From the NCBI GenBank assembly GCA_902806595.1, contig CADCXC010000014.1, positions 682,001 through 746,000 of the forward strand: a DNA stretch of 64,000 bases. Direction: 5' to 3'. The notes beneath the pieces were generated by a model. The model did no database searches and was not told the DNA's origin. It worked only from the letters and a program-made list of their open reading frames with translations. Below, one piece after another: positions 37,605 through 49,970 of the stretch (positions within the stretch are counted from its first letter, which is position 1; the number at the start of each line of letters is the position of its first letter). Source of the DNA: Pyrenopolyporus hunteri. Its lineage: Eukaryota; Ascomycota; Sordariomycetes; Xylariales; Hypoxylaceae. The translations under genes and the position numbers were made by a program.

Positions 37605-38699
37605 ATGGCGACTTCGAATGCGCAGAATGTCATCCGCAGGTATGCTTCTATTTAGCTCGTCGATCCCTTTCCGCCCATCCTCGAACAACAAACCTCACGA
37701 ACCCCACGATGTCACCCCTCGGAACTTCCTTCCTGTCCACGACAGCTCTGTCCGTCGCCCCTTTGTGCAATCGAGAAGATCTAACATGCCGACTACTCCG
37801 TTTCGCTATAAGCGCTATTCGTTACGTATTACTAATCCGATTGTCAGGAAACTAGTCATCATTGGCGATGGAGCTTGCGGTAAGACCTCTTTACTGAGCG
37901 TCTTCACGCTAGGATATTTCCCAACCGTATGTTTGCTTGCCCCCTTTTTCCCTTATTCCTGTCCCAACATATTGCTGACAGACCACGCACAGCACTACGT
38001 AAGCAGCTCTCGGAGCCTCTAACCCGGCGAGCCATTGCCAGACTAACGACGTCCCCTTCGCGTTTAGATCCCGACCGTATTCGAGAACTACGTGACAGAT
38101 TGCAGAGTAGATGGTAAATCAGTGCAATTAGCATTATGGGATACGGCGGGCCAGGAAGACTACGAGCGGCTGCGGCCGCTGGCTTACTCGAAGGCGCACG
38201 TGCTACTGATAGGCTTCTCGATCGAATCGCCGGATTCGCTTGACAACGTGAAACACAAGGTTGGAACCCCTTCCTTACCACCCCCTTTTCGCTTGGACAC
38301 AGTCCACGTCGCGCTCCACTATACCCTACCACCACGTACATACAATAGGGAAGAAGCATCGAGGGGGAAAATATATAAAAGGAGCCGCAGCTGACACGAA
38401 GACAACAGTGGATAGAAGAAGCGACAGAGCGGTGCCCGGGCGTCCCCATCATCCTGGTGGGCCTGAAGAAGGACCTGCGGGACGACCCGGTAGCGATCGA
38501 GGAGATGCGGAAGAAGAGCCTCAAGTTCGTAACGGAGCGGCAAGGCGAGCAGGCCGCCCAGGAGATCGGAGCCCGCAAGTACCTCGAATGCTCCAGCCTG
38601 AGCGGCGAGGGCGTCGACGACGTCTTCGAGGCCGCCACCCGCGCCGCCCTGCTCACCTTCGAGAAGGGCGAGGGCTCCGGCTGCTGCGTCATATTATGA
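37605..38699 (+). CDS. rho2: Rho2-type small GTPase
   Basis: Five exons (37605-37639, 37848-37926, 37993-37998, 38068-38259, 38409-38699) encode 200 residues. Exon 3 is only 6 nt (CACTAC, His39-Tyr40) and exactly supplies the HY of the conserved switch-I stretch before IPTVFENY. P-loop GDGACGKT at 18-25, Thr43 in switch I, DTAGQ at 65-69, GLKKDL near 122-127, ECSSL near 160. It ends in CCVIL, a CaaX box (CVIL) predicting geranylgeranylation. The sequence between GYFPT and YVTDCRVDGKSVQLALWDTAGQEDYERLRPLAYSKAH is typical of Rho2 and not of Rho1, Rho3 or Cdc42. Rho2 acts at the plasma membrane upstream of protein kinase C and cell-wall integrity signalling. Introns are 208, 66, 69 and 149 bp. 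Confidence 0.93.
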
Positions 38700-40183
38700 G
38701 GCCGCCCGATACGTTTCGCAAGGGGCGGCGATGCGATGCGATGCGGCGCGGCGTGGCGAAGCGGGATAGGACGCAGGACGCGGCTAGGCCAAGCCGTTAT
38801 CCTAACCATACCTACCTACTCACCTACATAAGACGTAGGACTCAGACGCGGCACGGAAAAGAAAAGCGCGGCGACGGATGCGTACGCGAATACGAACGCA
38901 CGCTGACGCAGGCGCGAACGGAGGAGGAAAAAAAAAAAAGGTTTTCCTCAGGGACAGAATCTAAATAAAATGGGTGTTATATTTATCTGGTGGAGTTTTG
39001 GGATTCGGCGGGCTTGATATTCTGACATAACTTTTCCTTTCGTTTTGCCTTTGTGTGGAATACGCCGACGAGGAGGAGGAGGAGACGATAGAAAGAGAGA
39101 GAGAGATGTGGGCTAAGAGGGGGCAAGACAAGAGGAGGAGGCGCTGCTGCTAGGATCGCGTTCCGAAAGAAGCGAATAGGGGGGAGGATTGGGATTTACA
39201 GCAATCTATCCGCGGCGAGGCGAGCTCTTGTCCAGGCCGGAACCTGCGACCACACTGCCTGCTAGCCGCACCACTACAATGCTACACTGCTACATTACAC
39301 GGCCATCTATCGGGCTACCTCAATATCTATCGAAGAGTGTCGAAAGGGGGTACACTCCCGCCGCGACACGTTGAACCCTCGCTCACGAACGGAAGAGCCG
39401 CGACGGCAGACGAATCTGTACTAGTATCTAGTCTAGGTTGGAACAGACTGAATGAACTGAATCTAAGTAGCGGAGCGATTCCGAAAGAGAAGTTACCGCT
39501 CGCGGTCTTCGTCACTGTATGAAGAGGAAAGAATTGTTGATAATAAGGAGAATCGAATCAGAATATCATTTCTATAATAATAGTAGTAGCATAGTAGCAT
39601 AATGTGAGATAACATATTCGTGCAATAGACTCGCTCCTCTCCGCCATTCCCCTCCCCTTCCTATATCCCACACTCGTACGCCAAAATCCAGCACACCACA
39701 AGGGAAAGGATACCAAGTAGACGTCGAACCGAACACTCATCTACCTCCCCAATTAGGTATATATGTCGCTAGCGCTACTACGGGCATCTTATGTACATAT
39801 GTTTATATGCACCCAAGTAAACAATCGAACGATTCAAGAACAATCTAATAAATTATGTCTTTCCACATCTCGAAACGCCAAGAGGATGTCGCAACGAAGC
39901 GAGGAAAATCGTGAAAGGTACCATCGAGCAAGAACCACGCAAAAAGCGACTTAAGCCCGAGATATCATTCACGCAGCTAAGAATGCACCAGGCATGCGGT
40001 AAAGTAGGCAATTCCATTGGACCCCAGGACTCCCAATCCCGGAATCGCGGGAGAGGAGTCTACGGAGGGAGGTATGATATGATATGGTATGGTATGGTAT
40101 GATACAAGAATGCCCCAGACCCGAAAATCCGCCCTTCCACACGTCCGCTCATCTACATGCCTACCGGACGATCAAGAAGCCTC
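38700..40183. other. Intergenic region with simple repeats
   Basis: 3' regions of Rho2 and of the mL40 gene, which converge here. GA-rich microsatellite tracts occur at 39,067-39,105 and a poly-A run near 38,929. No gene seen. Confidence 0.5.
40072..40105. repeat. Short 5-bp tandem repeat (TATGA/TATGG)
   Basis: Seven near-copies of a 5-base unit (GATAT/TATGG type) downstream of the mL40 gene. Confidence 0.8.
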
Positions 40184-40853
40184 TCACCTCGTCCAGTCAT
40201 GGTTCCAAGGCTCGCGAGCCGGCGTCTCGGTCTGCATCCTCGCGTACTCGATCGGGATGCTATTGTGTCCGTACATGCCCTTCTTCTCCAGCGCGACGCG
40301 GTACAAGTAGCCCTCGCCGTTGGACCCGGGGCCGCTCGTCTTGCGCAGCTCCTCGCACGCGTTCGCCATCGACTGGTACATCCTAAGCAGGCCGTTAGCA
40401 AGCAACACCTCCACCCACGGCTCGAGGAAACGCAAAGAGAGGGATAGGGCCGGATCTTCGCCCGACGTACCGCTCCAGCTCGTGCTCCCGCCTCTCGCGC
40501 TCCTTGCGCTGGTACAGCAGCCAGGCGCGGTGGATGGTCCAGTGGCGGAGCGCGCGGTTGCGCGCGAACCGCAGCGGCGCGGGGACGGCGCGCGGCATCG
40601 AGCTCTTCAGGTTCATGATACGCGGGTCGGGCCCGTCGTCCTTGCCCTTGCCGCGCTTCCGCTTGCCGCCGCCTTCCCTCGCATTTTGGGGCGCTGTGGT
40701 GTGTATCGATCGGGAGGCCGAGGCCGGGAGGAGGAAGAGAGAAGAAGAGGTTGTGGCAGCTTGGGTTGATGAGGTCGAAGCGCTGGGGAGCAGCCCGGGA
40801 AGGGAGTTCGATGGGAGCCTCGCGAAGAGGCTGCGGAAGGTAGGTGTGAACAT
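40184..40853 (-). CDS. MRPL28: Mitochondrial ribosomal large-subunit protein mL40 (MRPL28)
   Basis: Two minus-strand exons (40853-40471, 40382-40184) encode 193 residues; 88-bp intron. Residues 1-60 form an Arg/Ser-rich mitochondrial presequence ending near RSIHTTAPQ. The mature part shows the mL40 signature: DPRIMNLKSSMPRAVPAPLRF, NRALRHWTIHRAWLLYQRKERERREHELERMY, then the C-terminal PIEYARMQTETPAREPWNHDW. The downstream Met (MFTPTFRS) was chosen over an upstream open-frame start because it begins the presequence. The protein is a structural component of the 54S mitoribosomal subunit. The segment upstream of the start is GC-balanced, with no other gene seen in 41.0-42.1 kb. Confidence 0.93.
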
Positions 40854-41776
40854 TGTGTCAAGCTTGTATGTTTTGCTGTCCGAGTCGTGCGTTTCCCTAT
40901 GTCCAGTATACCCGAGGAACTCGATAACCACGGCTGCTCTCGGTAGAGTCCGCAACACTCCAAGGCCGCTTTGTCGTCACTATCTCGTGATCCTGATCGT
41001 AAATCGTCACCGTAACCCGAAGTTGTGCGGAGGTCACCGAGGACTCGATCGAAATCTTGAAGCAAAGCTTGCACTCTGCTTTCAGTGCTGAACTTCGACT
41101 GGCCCTGATTCCTCCCGCTCTACAAGCTTCAAATGTGGCCCGCAACACCGACGTCTTCCAACAAGATAACCACACCTTCCGTAGCAGCTTATATACCCTT
41201 CGTAGTATGCCGGCTCCTGGTCAATCGCTCCGAATCCGTCGTATGCTTGCTTTTCAATATTTGGAGTAAATTCGATTGATCAATCTCGATAAAAAAGAGC
41301 AAAGTGGGTCGACGATTTTCCAGGTGGGCTGAGTGGGGCGCTCTGTGTACCTGATCAGGTGCCCGATTACACCCTGGCGTGGATGTAGCTGTTAATCACG
41401 TGAACTTTTCTACTCAGGTACATTGGTACATAGTACCTAGGTACCTAGGTATGTATGTCTCACAATAGTCTGCATTGAAAAGGGGTAAAGGGGTTAAAAG
41501 GTTAAGGGATTAAGGAGTTCGGGGTAGGGGTTCCTGAACATTTCCATGAACAAGAAGCAATGAAATAACCAGCAGAACGACATTTCCCATATTAGCTAGA
41601 AGTTTAGGTAGTTAACTAGTTATCGCAGTATTAATCGGATGTTTATACTTAAGGTGCAGGTAGCGTAACAAGATATTTTCAAAGTTCAAGTCGACAATTT
41701 CTCACCCGGCACCTTCGAATGGATATGAGTTGGAGAAACCACCATCATTGCGCTTCTTTTCTTAACACAAAAGCTT

Positions 41777-41808
41777 GAAATCGCCGAAATCGCCGAAATC
41801 GCCGAAAT
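41777..41808. repeat. 9-bp tandem repeat (GAAATCGCC)
   Basis: Three full copies and a partial copy of the unit, in an intergenic stretch. No coding role seen. Confidence 0.85.
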
Positions 41809-42129
41809 ACCGGAAATCCCCAATGGGATCCAAGGCCAGTGACTGAGTTGAGTTCATGAACACAGTGGAAGGTTACAGGTCTAAAAACAATCATCCTTGT
41901 TCAATGCTTACTGATTCATATTTCTACTACTTCCCCTGGTGTAGTAGGGTTTTCATTTGGTATGGGCTTCAAATATCTATTGAAATTAGATGATCAAGTG
42001 TGTTGAATTTCTGTAACTCATTCCCCTAGCCCCCCATAAATCATTAACATGCAATGCCTCCCCATATTTAGTGCTCAGTGGCATTCCTTGTCAAGTATAC
42101 ATAGACGACCATCAAAACCCAACTCTGGA

Positions 42130-44300
42130 GAACGTCTAGGCCCGCTCATTCCTGACCCCAGAGCAATGTCCCTCCAGCTAACAACGTCTCGTTCAGGCGT
42201 ATCAAATCCGCGTCCGTAGCCGTCCGAAAGAAAGGAGCATTGGTGAAGTCTCCGGCGAAGGAAGGAGTAGCGAGATTATCAACCTCATCGCCGAATAGGG
42301 CGGCGGCGGGTGGCAGGAGCCCAGAATTATGAAGTGATATATATATATATGATCACAAAGTAGCGACCCTTGTGATGATTGGGATGATTGCGATGATTGT
42401 AATAGTTGCCCGTCAGAAGGTAGCGAGATTCTTAATCTCGTCATCGAATAAGCCGACGGCGGAATTCGGAGGTGCGATTTAATTCCGCTCGGTAGATGGA
42501 AGGCCTTTAGTATTGGAGGACTCCGGTACCACGTATCTGAGGTGAGATATATATAATTATTGGGTAGTGACCCCGGGGTTATGATGATTGGAATGGTTGC
42601 GAAAATGTTTGTAAAGGTTGAACGGTGGGGAGAAAATGATTGATCAGAGTTAGAAGACGGAACGCACCAGGCTTAAAGACCTGGTACTCACCGCTCAAAA
42701 CGATGCTGTTTAGATAACAGCGCTGGGTCTCCTTCAGCGCTGGATCTCTTGCAGCATCCGCTCATGCGTATTGGAGTTGATGATGGAAAACCTAGTATGG
42801 GTTCAAAAACAACGCCGTGGATATAACAACGCTGCATTTCTTCGAGAACCCGCGCGGGTTCGCGTTGATAATTCCGGCGACGGCGTGTGCCGGAATTATC
42901 TGAAGCGCGGCATTCATGTGGTAACAATAGAATTTGAAAAAGTCCATGACTGTGTCTCGTACGAAGTCCACAGCACGCCAGGTCTGGCAGATTACCAGAG
43001 CCTGTACAAAACTCTCTCCAGGGTACTGGGCCGGGTCGAGGTAGAAGTCCTCCTTGCCATTTACCTCCTTGCCGTGAATGGCAAGGAGGACGATCTTCCA
43101 CGCCGTGGCATTCTCATGGACATGGACGACTCGATGCATGCGCATCAAGATATCCCATATCCACATATGCGGTGATATTGGTGGGAAATGGTGATATCTG
43201 GTATGATTGTTGCCCTTATTAATGGTTGTAAAGGTTGTAATGGTTGAATATGATTGTGGTTGTCGAAAGTTTAGCTGTCCCCCGCTCGTTCTCCGCGATC
43301 CAGAACGCAATCCAGAAGATGCAGACCCGTAAGTCTTTGCTCCTGAATGAGAGGTTGATAAGATTGGCATTCTTTTCCTTAGCGATTCGATAGCCACACT
43401 CATCGAAGCCTCTGGCGATTCGAATGACCGATATTGACCCTTGATTAGAAACCCACTACTGGTTTCTGGAAGTCATGGCCGCCAGATCGGAATCCTCGTT
43501 GCGATCGGACGTGGATCGAAGTTCTTCCTCACCGTTTTCGGTGGAATCATCGGGGGAAGAGCCGTATGTGCCACCGGGAATCCGCACGTCGACAATTTAG
43601 CGGAGAGAATGATGGTCATGGTGGTAATGGTTGAGAGAGCGAGCAGGACTGACTTTATGATTGCTGGATCGATTGTGTTCGAACGATGGAAGGACGGAGA
43701 CGCTTATAAGCAGGGCGCTGATATATATAATTACTGATTTCTGAGAGTAGATGGGTTCTCTTGACGCTTATCCCTAGTGAAAGCATCCACTTAGACCTCT
43801 TCACAAAGATCCGAAGGCATTGTTGAGGATTCCGTTGGAATCACTGACTCCGGTCGTACCTATTTTCCGGCGAATGAATGCCTGATTGCTGATGCGGCGA
43901 AGAGTACCCGAGTAGTAAAAGCGCCTATATCATCGGCATAACGGCAATGCGTTGCCGAAATCAATAGGAGTAAAGTGCCTGCCGAGGTCGAAGCGCAGTC
44001 ATCTAAGGCTGCGGATTGAATGATGGTGACTTTCAACGGAAACGATCTCGCTCCGCCGTAGAGAAGATTGAGGTATGGGGGTTGATGACCAGTAGCTTTC
44101 AGAAGCCAGTATATATCCCTGACTGTCACGAGCTTGAGCACACAGCGAAGATACCAACTCCGTTGCTGCATAAGCTGCAACATAGGTAGCTTTTCGTGAG
44201 CCCAGATACTTGTATAGGATGTTGACGAAGGGCCGCCCGCCCCTTGCCTCTGCATGCTAACAGAGTCACCACCACAATTCTGTCTTCTGTGTTGGAGTGA
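42130..44300 (-). pseudogene. Decayed array of copies of the BTB-like gene family
   Basis: Minus-strand relatives of the gene at 10359-11510. The core is at about 42680-43150: HENATAWKIVLLAI...FYLDPAQYPGESF...ICQTWRAVDFVRD matches that gene nearly base for base over long stretches, then is broken by stops, insertions and rearranged segments. Two further fragments repeat the N-terminal exon: one at about 42150-42330 (ALFGDEVDNLATP...ADLIRLNE) and one at about 42420-42480. Each is followed by (GATGATTG)-type tracts and a TGATATATATA block (42334, 42543 and 43718). A palindrome in the core is expanded (43047-43091). The segment 43.4-44.3 kb shows more related low-complexity but is too degraded to assign. 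Confidence 0.7.
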
Positions 44301-45364
44301 TGGTAAGTATGTGGCTTCTCGATGTCTTCTGTGTGGGTTTGTTCACTTACTAGAACGTGTGTTCTTCCCTTGGCCTAGAGACCCTAACACCACATTCCGG
44401 GAGATTCTCCCCAGTCCAAGCCGCAACCCGTCATCTTGATGACGTATTGGTGCTAGTTTGGCCATTAAATCCCGAAGCAGTGGTGAACTTGCTTGGAATT
44501 GATGGCTGAAAGACCTCTCAGTCGCTGCTGGTACCAGTAAGTATCATAATGATGGTGATGATTGTGATGATAAACTTTACCTGCTTCCAAATTTTTGGCT
44601 AAACGAAGTTAGGAGCTGCGTCTCCAGTACACAACTTGACGCAGACCATGGAGGAGGTCCTTGAATGATCCTCAAGCTGCAGAGCCCGGCGTCCGCGATC
44701 CTATGCGGTAACCAGGGCCAAGATGGCGCAACACTCCAAATACTGTTTCATTCTCTGAAGTTCGTAATTCCATTAGCTTCTTCGTTCTTTGACATAGGCA
44801 TTAGAAGCAGGGGGTGAGACTCAGAAGTACGGCGGGAATGAAGGGATAGAATAGTAGTGATAGAGAGGTCTGGATGTTGCGCCGCTTCAAAACAATTGCA
44901 AGTGGCGGGTTCCAAGGTTAGGTAGTTGGGGATATGGCTTTGTTGTTTGCTTACCTAGGTACCTAGGCATGTACGCCCATTGTAAGGACCGCAAGGCTAG
45001 TTGATAGGCGGGTCCAACCCTGAAAGGTTGAGAAGTGATGCTGAGGGGATAGATAGCAAGGCTTCACATTTCGGCGCATCCAGTACTTTCAAAGTGTCTG
45101 ACGCGTCGGACGCATTACCATGCACCTCAATATCCACTGCATCTCTAAGGATAGACAAATGTCAGTGCTAATGGCAGCGAAAGGGTGAAGATGCTGTCTG
45201 CCAGGCTGTTGGGGGAATGAATCAAAGACAGGTTATGTAGGCATAGGAGAGGATACTGAGAATATAGAAAGAATGAAAAGATATACATACCTTATGTAGA
45301 GACGTAGCCGCCCAGTTTATTGGCGCTTATAATATCAAATAGATATGATGCAAAGTTAGGTTAA

Positions 45365-45403
45365 AGGTTGAGGGTTGAGGGTTGAGGGTTGAAGGTTGAA
45401 GGT
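45365..45403. repeat. Interstitial tandem repeat of GGTTGAG type
   Basis: About five copies of a 7-base unit (GGTTGAG, drifting to GGTTGAA). It resembles degenerate telomere-like repeats but is not TTAGGG. Confidence 0.7.
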
Positions 45404-46249
45404 GATGTGATGTGTGGGAGTTGAAGGATGGGAGGTGGGAGATGCGGCGGAATAAACAAGAAAAAGTTCTTTAGTAGTGTGAAACCCTGCAAAATGTGCG
45501 CCGTGCCTTAGGGCTCAAGGAAAACATTTCATGTGATTATTTGAAAGAAATATTAATAAATAATTACGTGTAGGGTATTCAAGGCGTGTCTAGGCGTTGC
45601 TAAGGTGTAAACACCAAAGGTGCTGGAGATTTAGGGGCTAAAGTGGGCGGCGGGGGGATGTGTGATACCTGGGTGATGGGTCGTGATTTGGGTACAATAC
45701 CTAGGTACATACCTCAGGGCATTGTGGGGGGAGGGCCAGGAGTGTAAAGAAGATTGATTCAAGGTAAGTACATGGTCTGGCTCTCGCCTCAGTGAGTGAC
45801 CTTTTGCGCTTTTCGCCGATTTCTGCGATTTTGACTTTCTTTTCCTGGGTCTTTTGGGTGCTCCTTCCCTCAATGTCCTCGGTACCATGCAAATAAAATA
45901 CTTGCAATTTCAATTTCGCCAATCCAGCCTCAATCCCTATTCCTAACCAAGCCATTCAAGGCCTTATTAGGCAATAGCCATTATACTACTACCCATATCA
46001 GATACACACCAGGCACACATCGAGTACACTCTACACTATCACTACCACCATCCCCTGTATTCCGGTATCCCCATTTTGTGGTATACCTTCCTTTGGAGAA
46101 GTTATTTTAAACTTGCGACGACGGCGATTCTACCAGCTACCTAAGTAGCACCCAGACTTACCCAAGCCTCTATCTGATTAGCCTCCCAGGTTTGTTGTCT
46201 CCCCCTCTTCACATATCTATATTTGCAGGTGCTTACAATTTCTTATAGA

Positions 46250-46958
46250 ATGGTTACCCAGGGAGAAGCAGAAATATTCAACAGAGCCCTTATAAGATTA
46301 CTGCCCAACACATACCGGAATAATTAGAAAATCCCGGAAGAGTTGGCACAAATACCGAGCAAAGCCAACGAGCGCAGCAATTCGAACCACACACGTTACA
46401 TACTTATGATCCAAGGAATATTCCACGTTGTATCGAAACATATGCCCTTACAGAGCTCGGCTCTTATGCAAGCTGTTGAAGAGACTGGGGTGGGCTTGGG
46501 GCAGCTTGTGGCCGTCGACACGATTCAAACAGAAACCGTTAACGAGCTAGTAACGTTCTTGCTGAATGCGGGAAAAGAGTCCAAGATGGAGTCGACACCA
46601 ACAACTTCCAAAGAGGGTGGAGAAATGAAGCCCACGGCTAAAAGTGAAGAAGATAGTAATATCTACCTCTGTACTCCGCGAGGGAATGAATTCCTTGAGA
46701 ATTTGATCGAACTCATCATCGCTGGTGGACGCCCGAAACCGCCCCGACCGGATCTACGAACGAGAGCGACTCGTCCTGCTCGAAGCCCGAGGGCAGGTGG
46801 CATCTCACAACAGTCAGGAACAGATAGCACGCCAAGTGAAGAGAACCCGTTCAAGACTCCGTCAGAAAGTTCCGCTGAGCCAGAAACTAAAGAGTGAGCT
46901 TCTCAGATACGATGCCCTCAGGGATTACTGTTCATTGCCTATCAAGGAGCGTCTGTAG
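46250..46958 (+). pseudogene. Unrecognised gene, probably broken (in-frame stop and possible frameshift)
   Basis: The ATG at 46250 (MVTQGEAEIFNRAL) runs 25 codons to a TAG at 46325, and the same frame continues open to 46897. It covers a helical stretch (HVVSKHMPLQSSALMQAVEE, ELVTFLLNAGKESK) and a Ser/Pro/Arg-rich tail. From about 46,725 a second frame becomes the more protein-like one (YERERLVLLEARGQ, Lys/Arg-rich helix) and ends at 46958. The stop could derive from CAG by one C-to-T change. I do not recognise the family. It may instead be a gene with an undetected intron. Confidence 0.35.
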
Positions 46959-47772
46959 ATAATGATAGGATGGTTCTACATTACTTAGGTTCAAATATCA
47001 CAGCGCATGAGTGAGGAGCGCCGACAATGGCCTATTAGGCGAGAGGGTATGCAATTTGGGTCGGCCTTAGTTCTGTGCAGCGTTTAATTAAAGAATTCTC
47101 TTCTTTTTAACTTTATTATTTATTGCTCCTAGCCTACTATCATTGGAAGATGGGCATACTTGAATTAATATCAGTGGTAAATCATGGAAAGCAGTCTTAA
47201 GAAAAGAACCATGATAAATTATCACGAAGAAAAGGAGACCGTGTAGTATGTATAAGAAGTTGGTTACCTATTTTCCGCAGTCTATATCCAATACCGATAG
47301 CTTTAGATTTCAACTCTCATCCCCCGTCACCATAGATCTTCCGTCAGTCCCTATTCAACTTATTGAAGAGGAATCTATGCTAATAAGGATATGGTAGACT
47401 ATGAGGGTAAAGTTGTTCGCTGATTGTTATCCAGACGACTGGGTAAGTATCTTCTGTGAACCATTGATAAAATTGCTCTTGTCCTAATAATTCAAGACTC
47501 CCCTTCCCCCTATTCTGTGTCTTCCCCCCTTTCTTGTTAGTTAGGGGGTATGAGCTCGATAAGACGTTCAAGTGCCTTGTTGCATATTAATTATCGCTGT
47601 AGGCGCTACTACGCACTGAACAGGGATGAACGCAGATCGCGGATCTATCCGCATGTTGAATTAGAGTTTCGCCGGTATTTAGCCGGATCGGCAATTAACA
47701 GGCCCATTGAACGTCGTTTCATTGCGTCTTCCCTGATGTGACGTAGACTTCTTCGTCCCAGAACATCGACCA

Positions 47773-49558
47773 TGGACCAGCCAACACCAAAGGAGTCCTC
47801 CCAGGGCCATACGAGGAATAGATCGGGGCAAATATGTAAGTAAATCTCTGATTAAATTTCGCTTTTTATTTTATCAGCAGCCATCTCGTTTCTAAAATAA
47901 ATGGATTACGACGATTCCACTAGAGGGGAGACTGCATGGCCGTTTACGTCGTCACGTCTGAGATGGCCGCGCTGTAAATTAACTGCCAGTACACCCACCC
48001 TATTGGAACCTCGCACCCCGCGCCATGCTGATTTCAATCCTACCTTCTTATCACGTCGCCTATTTTCCTACGTAAAGAAGAGGGAAATGCGACGAAAATG
48101 CCCATTACTGATATATTTCAATCCATAGCTTCCCGGCCCCGGTCGGCGACCAAGGGGCCCCTCGACGCAGATGAGTAAGCCTCGGTGCTACCAGCGGTTA
48201 CTAGCGGGAATATATAATAGCTAACACCGCAGCCCTAGAGCCCCCTTGGCGTCGCCCGCCCCCTCCCAAGCCACTAACCACTTCAGCAACCCGCAACAGG
48301 CCAGCCCCCGGGAGAGCCTTTCTACAACGCGATCTCCGGCCCCTAGATCGCCGGCGCCGTCCAGCGCACCGGTCACATCCAAGGACTTCTCGTTCCTCCT
48401 CCGGCCCGAGATCTACCACCAGCTCTCGCCGCTCTCCATCCCCCCTCCCTTCCGGCACCCCTCGCGGCAGCCCTCGCCCGAGGCGCCGATCCCCGAGCTC
48501 CTACGCGCGGGGCACTTCCGGGCGGCCGCCATCGCGGCCGTGCAAGCGCTCACCAGCAGCCCGGTGTCGGCCGTCGCGGCGGCGGCGCACCCGCCCGTGA
48601 CGGACCCGACGGACCACGGGCGCGTGTTCGAGCTGCTGTACACGCGGCTGGCGTGCCTGTGCCTGATCGACGCGGCCTCGCTCGCCGCCCAGGAGTCCAA
48701 GGCCCTCGAGGACCTCAACTCCGCCTTCTACCTCGACCCCCTTTCCGGCGCCCACCTCGTGCCCTGGCACCTGCGCGTGCTGGGCGTTCGGCTTCAAGCT
48801 ATCGGATTCGGCGACCCGCGGCGCGCCGTCATGAGCTACTACGACCTCGCGCGCGAGGCCCGCGCGCACGTCGCCCGCGCGGCGAGGGCGCACGATCATT
48901 CGGCGGCAGAGGTCTGGAAGAGCAGGCTGGCGGATCTGGGCATCAAGGTCGCGGGCGCGCTGATCGAGATGGATGATCTGGCTGGTGCCGCGGAGCACCT
49001 GGCTACCCTAGGAGATGGGGATCAGCCTTTTAAGGTGGGTGGCGACGGGCGGTTGGCGATGAGCCGGGCCCTGCTGTGGCTGCATCTCGGCGATGTCGAG
49101 GCGGCGCGACGCTGTGTGAGCGATGGTAAGGGCGGCGAGATGGGGGAGCGGATCGTGGATGCGCTGGCTGATATGGCGGACGGCGAGTACGCGGTCGCGT
49201 TGGCGAAGTGGCAGGCGTTGAAAGATTCGCTGGAGGAGAATGGCGTACATGATGAGATGGTTGGGGTTAATCTGGCCGTGTGTCTGCTTTACACGGGGAA
49301 GATGGCTGATGTAAGTCTTCATTTGGCGCGACGTGACCTGTGTTAATATGTGCTAATGGGTACTAGGCTCGTGACCTCTTGGAAGGCTTAGTCGACGCAG
49401 GCCAGACATCCCACACACTACTATTTAATCTTACCACTATGTACGAGCTCTGCACGGACAGAAACAAGAATCTCAAACTCAGGCTGGCGGAGCGAGTGGC
49501 TTCGAAGCAGCCCACGCCACAGGGATGGGAGAAGACGAATGCTGATTTTAAGCTGTAA
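47773..49558 (+). CDS. TRAPPC12: TRAPPC12-like TPR protein
   Basis: Four exons (47773-47836, 48129-48174, 48233-49310, 49367-49558) encode 459 residues; the first exons were rebuilt because the large open frame has no ATG in its 5' part. The N-terminus (MDQPTPKESS) and the exon-2 segment SRPRSATKGPLDAD join it in frame. Acceptor 48239 is an alternative to 48233. The N-terminal 130 residues are Pro/Ser-rich; the rest is helical TPR-type (GHFRAAAIAAVQAL, EDLNSAFYLDPLSG, GVNLAVCLLYTGKM, LLFNLTTMYELCTDR). These features match TRAPPC12, a subunit of TRAPP complexes that act in ER-Golgi vesicle tethering. The last two introns are 58 and 56 bp; the first is 292 bp. Confidence 0.8.
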
Positions 49559-49970
49559 TGATAAGTATCCATACCCCTATTGAGATAAGTTGGCTGTACT
49601 GCCTCGAGAATGAGTTTTTTACGGTTTACCACTATGTTAAGGCGCAAGGGGTCGTTTCCATATAATATAAGTAGACGCTTTTCCGTGAAAATCAACTTAC
49701 GAGGTTCAGAAAGTGGCCTTCATCGGTTCTCTGGAGTCTATTTATACTGGATGTTATTGCGCGATGTGTCAGGGTAACATTTACAGTCTCATATCCCACA
49801 CTAATACTCTATGTAATTCAAAACGCACCGGGAAATCCCCAATCCCTCTGTATCGTACACATAGTAACAATTATCTCTGCAAGTAGCCGCTTTCGCCTTA
49901 TTGATACCCATATTACACACATCATTTGAGACGGACTCTCATCCAACAAGGCGACACCAACGTATCCATG

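Noticed and set aside
40897..41175. 92-codon minus-strand frame upstream of mL40
   Set aside because: No family, and it lies in the expected mL40 promoter and leader.
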